From Rebecca billardiae RCC1528 (taxonomy: Eukaryota; Haptophyta), in the NCBI GenBank assembly GCA_965240325.2, contig OZ251222.1, positions 1,364,001 to 1,428,000 on the forward strand: DNA of 64,000 nucleotides, read 5' to 3'. This document shows, one piece after another, positions 39,001 through 45,746 of the stretch (positions are counted from its first letter, which is position 1; each line of letters opens with the position of its first letter). The position numbers and the translations under genes are program-made. Below the pieces are notes generated by a model. That model did no database searches and had not been told where the DNA came from. It saw only the letters and a list, made by a program, of their open reading frames with translations.

Positions 39001-40792
39001 CGTCGGGCTGTGCACGCGGCTGCGGTGCGCGCGCGCCCGCCGCGGGCGCGAGGCACTTGTTCATCAGCGGTGGGCCCGCCGCCTTTGGGCCGCCCAGCGC
39101 CACGGCGGCGCCGGCGGCGGCCGGCTCCGCCGCGAGGTCAGGCGCAGCCTTGTCGGCGTAAACCGCGCCGCCCGCGCCCGCCTCCGCCGCCCGCGTCGAC
39201 GCGAGCCCCGCGCCGCGCGCGAGCGCATCCACCAGCGCCGCCGCGCCGCGCGCGCGCGAGAGCGCCTCGGCCAGCGCGTGGGCCGAGCGCGGCGGCGAGC
39301 GGGCGAGGCACGCGTGCAGGAGCAGCAGCAGCGAGCTGGGCACGGGCGTGTGTCGCGCGGGCGCGGCGGGCGCGTGCGGCGCGGCGTGGGCGTCATGCAC
39401 GCCCATCGCCGCGCACAGGAAGCCGTCGACGCGCGGCGTCTCGCCGTCTCGCGCGCAGAGCTCCGAGAGCAGCGAAGCGCGCGACACCTCGACCGCAGAG
39501 GCGCATGCGGCGAGCGCGGCCAGCAGGGGCGCGCACGCCTCGGGCGCGGCGTGCGCGGCGGCGACGGCGGACGCGCAGCGCGAGATGAGCGACGTGGCGT
39601 GCAGGTGCGAGCCGAGCGCGCTGCGCGCGTGCTCGCTCGTGCGCAGCAGGTGCGCGAGCAACCGGGCCGCCACCCAGCCCCCATCCTCCGCCGCGCACAC
39701 CACATCCTCGTCTGCAGCGTCCACGCCGGCGCGCACCGCAAAGCGCGCGGCGCCCGCGCGGTCGTCGTGCGAGCCTTCGCGCGCGACGTCGAGCTCGGCG
39801 CGTGCGACGACGCAGCCGAGCAGCGCGAGCACGATGGCTGCCGTGTTCGTCTCGCCGAACACCTGCTGCCCCACCGCGTCGTGCAGCGCCAGCGCGGCCG
39901 TGCACGACAGGCCGCCGACAAACGCGCCGCGCGCCGCGGGCAGTGCGCGAGGCTCGCCCTCGCCGTCGGCCTCCGCGTCGGCGGGCGCGGGCGCGTCGGC
40001 GTCGAGGCCGCGCAGCAGCGCGGCGAGGAGCGCGCGCCCGTCCGCGTGCGCGCGCGCCTCCTCGATCAGCGCGAGATTGGCGTGCAGGCAGTCGGCGAGC
40101 AGGAGCAGAGCAACGGCGCGCTCGCGGCCGTGCGAGTCGTCTCGCAGCCCGGCCTCGTCATCGTCGCCGTCGTGGTCGTCGGCATCGGCGACGGTGTGGT
40201 CGACGATCAGCGCAACGAGCTCGTCTAGAAGAGCGCGCACAGCGTCCGTCGGCCGGCCGATGCCGCCTGCGCGCGCGCACAGCCGTCGGAGCGCCGCGAG
40301 CGTCAGAAGACGGATCCGTGCGGGCGTGTCCGCGGTGCGCAGCACGGCGACGAGCCGCATGGCGAGGGCGCGCCACTCGTCCGGGTCGAAGCGCGACGCG
40401 ACGCTCAGCCCACTGAGCGTATGCAGCAAGCGCAGCGCCGCCGCCTGCGCGGGGACGCCCTCCGTTTGGCTGACGATCGCGCGTGTGACGAGCTCGATCA
40501 GCTGCGTGCGCTCCGCCCAGTTGACGGCCCGCAGCGCCGCCGCCAGCTCTGCCCCGCGCGCAGCGGGTGGGAGCCGGCGAAGTGTGGCCTCAAGGCGCTG
40601 AACCTTGGTGCCGCGCGGTGTCGCGTCCCTCTGCAGCAGCTCGGCGATCGAGATCGTCGCCGTCGTCGCGGCACCCGAGGAGCTGGCCTCTTTGAACGAG
40701 GCCATCCTGCTGCCGGGCCGATGACCGTTTGGCGAGCCCGCGAGCGAGCGAACAAGTCCGGATATTGCAGAGTGTTTAGTGTTTACCCCCAT
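36023..40792 (-). CDS. Large alpha-helical-repeat plus coiled-coil protein, unknown
   Basis: A continuous frame of 1589 codons. Start ATG at 40790-40792; a second Met at residue 30 (MASFKEASSSG) is possible. Residues about 45-860 are Ala/Leu-rich helices of ARM/HEAT character (AALRLLHTLSGLSV, IRLLTLAALRRLC, AALALHDAVGQQVFGETNTA). A low-complexity Ala/Pro/Lys linker (860-960) follows, then a 370-residue coiled coil (960-1330) dense in Glu/Ala/Arg and a Ser/Pro/acidic tail. An ARM domain followed by coiled coil is the CIP2A-type layout, and FGETNTAAIVLALLG recalls 'F..P....I...LL' repeats, but this is architecture only. Shares a 33 bp head-to-head intergenic region with the 40826 gene. No intron is needed. 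Confidence 0.6.
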   Translation of the reverse strand: MGVNTKHSAISGLVRSLAGSPNGHRPGSRMASFKEASSSGAATTATISIAELLQRDATPRGTKVQRLEATLRRLPPAARGAELAAALRAVNWAERTQLIELVTRAIVSQTEGVPAQAAALRLLHTLSGLSVASRFDPDEWRALAMRLVAVLRTADTPARIRLLTLAALRRLCARAGGIGRPTDAVRALLDELVALIVDHTVADADDHDGDDDEAGLRDDSHGRERAVALLLLADCLHANLALIEEARAHADGRALLAALLRGLDADAPAPADAEADGEGEPRALPAARGAFVGGLSCTAALALHDAVGQQVFGETNTAAIVLALLGCVVARAELDVAREGSHDDRAGAARFAVRAGVDAADEDVVCAAEDGGWVAARLLAHLLRTSEHARSALGSHLHATSLISRCASAVAAAHAAPEACAPLLAALAACASAVEVSRASLLSELCARDGETPRVDGFLCAAMGVHDAHAAPHAPAAPARHTPVPSSLLLLLHACLARSPPRSAHALAEALSRARGAAALVDALARGAGLASTRAAEAGAGGAVYADKAAPDLAAEPAAAGAAVALGGPKAAGPPLMNKCLAPAAGARAPQPRAQPDACGHGSMALGTEYAESCAATLRALALSEGGRALVGARVKPEARADALRAHALCATALADGGDAVTHVVALCLCLAAHDDARRVDQPGQPDSRGATGAHAAPAEPHERSPAARLTTSASGAAAAAERGCAPASAIGPAALSAEVHAALRLLPPLLHSARSADAVAQALLWALSLLGGARAYRTAVRAESSAQLAALAAAVRAHALARHQAALETSVCAPGGGDDTAPAPAVRAAGRAARVDAGGSSAAASAKSPAAPGAAAARPAAAARAAANTPRGGAGSKGGRGAAPKPPSASSRPPAAAARKAHAEPRGSSAAAAEAATDGPRSVGSPAAAASAAAAATLAEVRSAYSAQISQLVARAETAEGAARRRAADVERMAAQLADARQLGARARAEADEAVAAAEAASAALADAHAARARELERASEAEAGAKALAAELAAARAATDKARAARADAERAREKADREARAAAAEAKAEAGHAAQLESTVGRLRAERDAAVDAAQRATRAAADARRGAHEVDARARADASRLREAAEGAAARAKQESARANARAAERDAARRTARTLGADAAALAAALRDGDLELRAAVDSGAGALERASAAEAASARSRAEAASTQAALERARALAERRGQALAEREEARRRREAGLSTLLTSMSAQLAYDSAVAGEQEEEGEGEDDGATADSSSSCRAAHVPEAEARARPDKLVAAAMREAARRVEAAQPASSAAGADTGGEAVSSRPPRFTVSAAALDNPRASATDDAAPVARGWREDGNTAEAAHGAACTGSGARASPPAARARCSSSSVAHVDSDPSEGEASVHVPPSEGVGRAGEHVAPEADAAAQALGERLRALAHGPPPPQLFAPFAHSFDQEERARPGSLVDGASDSEADDASPTRSPMQAAPQPYLAPRVNLVDVGARNAPSGVPSQPRRSAAKGHTAAAAAALKGGNALASVVSGPPHASGGGAHYQRRRAAVTTSSAVTSARGATRGQSQGQQR

Positions 40793-40825
40793 ACTGGAGG
40801 GTTTACCTGCCTACAATACGTGACA

Positions 40826-42130
40826 ATGGCTGCCGCCGTCACCAGGTGTCGTCCCTCGCGCACCAAGCCCACCCGGCGTCTCATGCCACGACGGTCGGCG
40901 CCTGCGCCCGTGTGGAGGGCTAGCACGAACGTTGGGCACGGTGGACGGCAGCCCTCGTTAGCTTCGCGTGCACTCGCCACCGTGGTCGCGGCTGTGTTGC
41001 TGTCGCGCCCGCCGCCAGCCGCTGGCTGCGCGGGCGACACTGGCCGTCTGACGCACAGTCCGGCGTCGCCGCCGTTGTCGCAGCCGCCCATCTCGCCGAG
41101 CGGTAGCGACCCTGTCTTCATCGGCGCATCGGGCGTGCCGTACGAGGTGCGCGCCGAGCCGAACGTCACGTACAACCTCGTGAGCGCGCCGGCGCTCTAC
41201 GTGAACGGCCGCTTCCTGCAGGTGCCACCTCGCTTCCGCGGGCACGAGCTGACGCACACGGTGCTGGGCGACGTGGCGATCGCGCTGTGCGCGTGCCCGC
41301 GCTCGGCCGACGCGGGCGCGCGCGGCGGCGGCAAGCGCGGCGCGGCGCGCGGCACGCGCTCGCCGTGCGAGCGCCGCGTGCGCTTCCCGTGGGGGGCGCT
41401 CGAGCAGCCGACGCTCGACGGCCGACCTCTGCGCGTGGGCGTGACGCCGCTGCCCGGCGGCCGCGCGGTGGTGAACTACACGCGGCACGTGTGCGACCCG
41501 GTCGAGGGCAGCTGCTACTGGCAGAGCCTCGAGCCCGACGAGTTCGACGTGCACACGGCGGACGCGGACGAGCCCGCGCCGCACCGCACGGACGAGCCCA
41601 CGCTCTTCCGCACGCTCGTGCTCGAGCTGCCATCGCTCTCTCTTGTGCTCGAGCGGCAGCACGTGCTCGCGTCCGTGCCGGCGCACCTGCGCGCGCGCGT
41701 CGAGGTGTGCGCCAAGGGGGCGCGCGCCGGCGTGACCGAGTGCAAGCACGCGATGGCGGCCGTGCTCCTGCACGGCGCCGCCGCCGCGCACTCGGAGGTC
41801 TTCGGGTACAACGACCTGAGCATGCGCTTCAAGCCGCTGCCCGCCGGCGGTGCGTACGAGCCCATGCACGGGCTGCTCGGGCAGCACGCGCTGCTGGGCG
41901 CCGGGCGCGACGTGCTCGAGCAGCCGAGGCGCACGGCGCGCGTGCAGAACGAGCCGGTGCGCGGCAGACTCGGCCGCGCGCTCGGCGCGGGCGCGGAGAG
42001 CGCGCCCGTTGAGGGCGATCTCGCGATGTACGTCGTCGGGCGTGGGGTCCTCTTCGGCGGCGAGCGGTACGCGTACAGCCTCTTTGACCCGAGCTGCAGC
42101 GCAGAGCGAGCCTTGGTGTCGTCCCGATGA
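40826..42130 (+). CDS. Secreted VWD/root-cap-like protein
   Basis: 434 residues from ATG 40826. A hydrophobic stretch (ALATVVAAVLLSRPPPAAG, about 48-66) acts as signal or anchor after a basic N-terminus. From about residue 93, SDPVFIGASGVPYEVRAEPN then VTYNLVSAPALYVNGRF matches the VWD-like/root-cap pattern 'GDPHF.G.DG..YDF.GEP...Y.L.SD..L.VNA.F'. Later Cys pairs (CACP, CDPVEGSCYW, CAKG, CKHA) are spaced as in extracellular domains. The C-terminus (YAYSLFDPSCS) ends cleanly. Probably extracellular or a cell-covering component; no enzymatic residues are evident. Only 33 bp separate its ATG from that of the divergent 36023-40792 gene. Confidence 0.55.
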   Translation: MAAAVTRCRPSRTKPTRRLMPRRSAPAPVWRASTNVGHGGRQPSLASRALATVVAAVLLSRPPPAAGCAGDTGRLTHSPASPPLSQPPISPSGSDPVFIGASGVPYEVRAEPNVTYNLVSAPALYVNGRFLQVPPRFRGHELTHTVLGDVAIALCACPRSADAGARGGGKRGAARGTRSPCERRVRFPWGALEQPTLDGRPLRVGVTPLPGGRAVVNYTRHVCDPVEGSCYWQSLEPDEFDVHTADADEPAPHRTDEPTLFRTLVLELPSLSLVLERQHVLASVPAHLRARVEVCAKGARAGVTECKHAMAAVLLHGAAAAHSEVFGYNDLSMRFKPLPAGGAYEPMHGLLGQHALLGAGRDVLEQPRRTARVQNEPVRGRLGRALGAGAESAPVEGDLAMYVVGRGVLFGGERYAYSLFDPSCSAERALVSSR

Positions 42131-42332
42131 TGGCCACTGCTGACTAACAGTACTATAGTTAGAATGTCATCATCGCGCATCAGGTCCCAGTGACTTGTTC
42201 ACCCCGGCCGCCCGGGCGCCGCCCCTGGTCGCCGAGGGGGTGGCAGTGGCGGACCGCGAGCAGGACTGCTGCGGCCGGATTAATAAGGCGAGGAATCGTC
42301 AAGGCCGGAGTCATCAGCTCGTGCCGATCGGG

Positions 42333-43313
42333 ATGGCGCCGCGCACCTCTCGGCGAGCCGTGCTGTTGACTGTCGCGCTCGCGGCCGCATCGGCACACGA
42401 AGTGTCCGTGCGACCACCCAGCATACTGCGTGTGGCTGCGCCCGGCCGACCCAAACCGCGAGGCTACGCCCAAAGCGGCGTGGGGGTGCGCGTGCAGTCG
42501 CGGCGAGCTCTGGCGGATGAGCAGGTGCCGTTGCGATTGCGCGCTCTGCGCGGCGGGCAGTCGCGCTGGTCGGTGGCGGCCGTCGCAGCCGCGCGCGCGA
42601 GCTACGCCCTTTTGCTCTTCTCCTCTGCCGCCGGCTCCTTCTCCGGAGCGCTCAAAGGGGGCATCAAGCAGATGGACCTGGTGGGGTGCGTGGTCATGGG
42701 GGTGGTCTCCGGCGTGGGCGGCGGCACCATCCGTGACATGATGCTGGGGGCACCCGTGTTCTGGACGTACCTGAAGGAGCACATGTACATGTGCGTCCTC
42801 TGCTCGCTCGCGACATTCTTCCTCTGGCCCCAGGCCATGCGCCTGGGGATCCGAGACACGCACCTGCTCATCCTGTGGGCGGACGCCATTTCGCTCGCGT
42901 CGTCCGCCGTCATCGGCGCGCACATCGGGCACATCCGCACGGGCGACGCCGTGCTCACCATCGCGGTGGGCATCGTGACCGCGCTCTTCGGTGGCATCCT
43001 ATGCGACCTCATGTGCATGGAGAAGCCCCGCGTCCTCTACGCCGAGCGCTCGATGTACTCGTCGCCTGCACTGCTAGGCATGCTGCTGTACGTGGTCCTG
43101 ATCAGGACGGCGCTGCCGCAGTCGGTCGTGATCATCGCGTCGTTCCTCTCGTCGCTGAGCATGCGCGTGCTGGCGTGGACGTACCGGCTGCGCGCGCCGC
43201 ACTGGACGAAAGCCTCGAAGCGCTTCCGCGGACCAAAGCTGCTCGCTGGCAAGGGGCCGTTGGTCACCATGGAGGTCGAGATCACGAGTAAGGCACCCGA
43301 GGGGAAGCGGTAA
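42333..43313 (+). CDS. TRIC/UPF0126-family channel or transporter, probably organelle-targeted
   Basis: 326 residues from ATG 42333, chosen because it starts a signal peptide (RRAVLLTVALAAASA). The frame is open upstream, but without such a signal. After a basic Arg/Ala-rich segment (about 25-95), which together with the signal peptide looks like a bipartite plastid presequence, residues 95-285 carry the UPF0126 duplicated three-helix repeat: GVVSGVGGGTIRDMMLGAPV at about 126 and GIVTALFGGILCDLMCMEKP at about 213. The bacterial YadS/YicG and animal TRIC fold uses such repeats to form a pore; YadS/YicG export glycine and TRIC conducts K+. Bacterial homologues are about 205 residues, consistent with a 95-residue targeting extension. 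Which substrate this one carries is unknown. Confidence 0.8.
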   Translation: MAPRTSRRAVLLTVALAAASAHEVSVRPPSILRVAAPGRPKPRGYAQSGVGVRVQSRRALADEQVPLRLRALRGGQSRWSVAAVAAARASYALLLFSSAAGSFSGALKGGIKQMDLVGCVVMGVVSGVGGGTIRDMMLGAPVFWTYLKEHMYMCVLCSLATFFLWPQAMRLGIRDTHLLILWADAISLASSAVIGAHIGHIRTGDAVLTIAVGIVTALFGGILCDLMCMEKPRVLYAERSMYSSPALLGMLLYVVLIRTALPQSVVIIASFLSSLSMRVLAWTYRLRAPHWTKASKRFRGPKLLAGKGPLVTMEVEITSKAPEGKR

Positions 43314-43884
43314 TGAGCAAACCTATATCTATTGGCATCCGGTGCGCGGCCTGTTGCATCCCTACCGCCAACAGCATCATCCACGACGACGACGACGATG
43401 TGCTGCCCGTCGCAGCATGACTAAACGATGGAGCAGCATCGACACTGCTAGACTACTGATACTCGTCCCGCTCCATCGCACACTGTACTGATCCCGCCCG
43501 AGTAGTAGCACTAGCAGTCGTCTGTTCCGACGATCCGACGGCGCCATCACAGATCACTCCATCAGCCGCCTGATGGCTGATCAGGACTCATCAGGTGGCG
43601 CCCGAGCGGCAGGTGCGTGACATGGCACTTGGCCACTTGGCAGTCACTCAGTCGTCACGGCAGTCTCAGCTGAGCTACTCGGAGTCGCCGGACGTCGCGG
43701 ATTGACGATGGCACGACTAGGCGGTCGACTGGCAACGATGCAGTGCCTCGGGACGTCCGACGTACTCAGTACTCACTAGAGTCATGCACTAGTCACTTCG
43801 GGTAACTGACGTTCGAGTTCGGCCGCTTCGGCGCGGCCGATCCGATATTGCACTCGTGAGTCACAGTCTGAGTCTGATGATAAT
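43314..43884. other. Intergenic, no gene seen
   Basis: Convergent 3' ends of the TRIC-like and AFG1-like genes. Rich in ACGACGACGACG and CAGTCAGT-type short repeats. No coding or RNA signal. Confidence 0.45.
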
Positions 43885-45615
43885 CTACCGTCTACTACTG
43901 CCATCGTCGTCATTGGCATTATGATGAGCAGATGGATTCTGCTGATCCCGAGGCCGAGCCTGCTGCTGCTCATGGCCATGCTGATGATCGTCATCGGCAG
44001 GGTGCGGGCCAAGCCAGCGCCGCGCGACCTTACCGAGCGAGCTGCCGCTAAAGTAGCGGAGGAACTCGTCCTCGTCGATCTCGCCCGAGCCGTCGGCGTC
44101 CACCTCGCGCAGCACGGCGTCCAGCTCCTCTGGCAGCACGTTGCGGTGGCCGCGGCGCCGCTCGCTCAGCTCCTCGAGCAGCAGCAGCAGCTCGGACGAC
44201 TCGATGGTGCCGTCGCCGTCCACGTCGAAGCGCTCGAAGAGCTTCATGACCTGCTCCTTGCTGAGCGCGGCGGGCTGCTCGAGGAGCACGGCGGTGTCGT
44301 CGCTGACGCCGTGGCTCACCGAGGCCTCTCTCGTCGCGGCAGTGAGGTACTCCTTCGACTGCATCTCGACCAGCCTCGAGACCGTGCGGTCAAAGGCGAA
44401 CGCCTCGTCGCCCGACGTGGCCGGCGCGCTGTACAGCTCGAGCGGCGCCGCGGCCGCGGAGCACACGAGCTTGACGCGGCGATCGTAGAGGGCGTCGACG
44501 AGCGTGATGAAGCGCCGCGCGCGGTTGACGTCGGCCGGGCCCATCTGCGGCACGTCCGTCACGAAGAGCGTGTGGAACGCCCCGGCGAGCGCCAGGTAGT
44601 CCTCCGCGCCGAGCGGGCGGCCGCACAGCTGCTCAAACGAGAAGCGCGCGACCGCCGCGTCCTCGCTTACGTGCGGCACGGTGAGCGCGCGGCCGCGGAG
44701 CTGCATGACCATGCTCGACGCGACGGACTCGGTGCGCGCCAGCCGCCGCCACAGCACCGCCACCTGCTCGTCCGCCTCCGGCCCGAGCGGGCTCACGAAC
44801 GTCTGCAGCGCGCTCCCCTGCGCCGCCTCGTGCAGCATCCGGTAGTCGGTGGCCGAGTCGAGATTGTGCACGACGCAGTGGCGCTCGAGCACGGGGATGA
44901 AGGGGACGAAGAGGGCGCGCTGCAGGCCGTTGAGGTACAGGTCGGCGGGCGGCCGGTTCGACGTCGCGACCACCACCGTCCCCGCCTCGAACAGCGCGGT
45001 GAAGAGCCGCTTCATCACGAGCGCGTCCGCGATGTCCGTCACCTGGAACTCGTCAAAGCAGAGGAGAAGCGTGCTCGCGCCGACCTCGCGCGCGACGGTG
45101 CCGAGCGGGTCGGGCGAGGCGCGGCGCGCGTGCATGCGCTTGTGCACGTCGATCATGAACTCGTGGAAGTGCACGCGCCGCCGCTCGGCCGCGGGCACCG
45201 GCGAGCACTCGAAGAAGAGATCCATGCACAGCGTCTTGCCACACCCGACGCCGCCGTACATGTACAGCCCGCGTGGGGCCGAGCTCGCCGGGCGGTCGGG
45301 GGCGGGGTCGGCTCCCGTGGCGCTCGTGCCGCCGCCGCCGCCGCCAAACATGCGGGCCAGCCCGCCGAATATGCCCCCGCCGCCCGCACCGCCCGAGCCG
45401 GCCGGCCCCAAGGCTGGTCGGGTGTACGACGCGAGCTCGTTGTGGAGCCGGTCCAGGTGCGCGAGCGCGTCGAGCTGGCGTGGATCGCTGCTGAGCTCAT
45501 CGCGCTCAGCGGCGCGCGTGTAGCACGCCAGCGGCGATCCACCTCCGGCCGCGAGCTGGCGCACGTCAAGGCTGAGCGCCCGCCGGAACACGCGGCCGAG
45601 CTGGCGAGCAGCCAT
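43885..45615 (-). CDS. AFG1: AFG1-family mitochondrial AAA+ ATPase with C-terminal EF-hand pair
   Basis: 576 residues, ATG at 45613-45615. Residues 30-400 show the AFG1/LACE1/ZapE signature: Walker A GGVGCGKT (121-128), RVHFHEFMIDVHKRMH, Walker B LLLCFDEFQVTDIADALV (183-200), ATSNRPPADLYLNGLQR (sensor), then FSFEQLCGRPLGAEDYLAL and RRFITLVDALYD. The N-terminus (MAARQLGRVFRRALSLDVRQ) is a plausible mitochondrial presequence. A Gly-rich insert (70-100) precedes Walker A. AFG1 normally ends after the ATPase, but here residues 455-525 add two EF-hand loops with full calcium ligands: DVDGDGTIESSE (464-475) and DADGSGEIDEDE (506-517). AFG1 extracts or degrades membrane proteins, so calcium control is implied. 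A His/Asp tail follows. Head-to-head with the leucyl-tRNA synthetase gene (131 bp apart). Confidence 0.9.
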   Translation of the reverse strand: MAARQLGRVFRRALSLDVRQLAAGGGSPLACYTRAAERDELSSDPRQLDALAHLDRLHNELASYTRPALGPAGSGGAGGGGIFGGLARMFGGGGGGTSATGADPAPDRPASSAPRGLYMYGGVGCGKTLCMDLFFECSPVPAAERRRVHFHEFMIDVHKRMHARRASPDPLGTVAREVGASTLLLCFDEFQVTDIADALVMKRLFTALFEAGTVVVATSNRPPADLYLNGLQRALFVPFIPVLERHCVVHNLDSATDYRMLHEAAQGSALQTFVSPLGPEADEQVAVLWRRLARTESVASSMVMQLRGRALTVPHVSEDAAVARFSFEQLCGRPLGAEDYLALAGAFHTLFVTDVPQMGPADVNRARRFITLVDALYDRRVKLVCSAAAAPLELYSAPATSGDEAFAFDRTVSRLVEMQSKEYLTAATREASVSHGVSDDTAVLLEQPAALSKEQVMKLFERFDVDGDGTIESSELLLLLEELSERRRGHRNVLPEELDAVLREVDADGSGEIDEDEFLRYFSGSSLGKVARRWLGPHPADDDHQHGHEQQQARPRDQQNPSAHHNANDDDGSSRR

Positions 45616-45746
45616 CGCCTCCAGCCGGCCCGGGCGCGGGGCGGCCCCAGTCCGGAGCCGCCGATGCAGCAGGTAGCCGCCCGGACTCCGCGCGTGGACG
45701 GCTTGCTCATCGGGCGAGTTCTCGCTTCATCGTCGCGACGGTCGCG
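45616..45746. promoter_or_regulatory. 131 bp bidirectional promoter region
   Basis: Lies between the ATGs of the AFG1-like (-) and leucyl-tRNA synthetase (+) genes, both predicted organellar proteins. GC-rich, no TATA box; CGATGAGCAAG / TCATCGTCGCGACGGTCGCG are the only notable short motifs. Confidence 0.5.
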
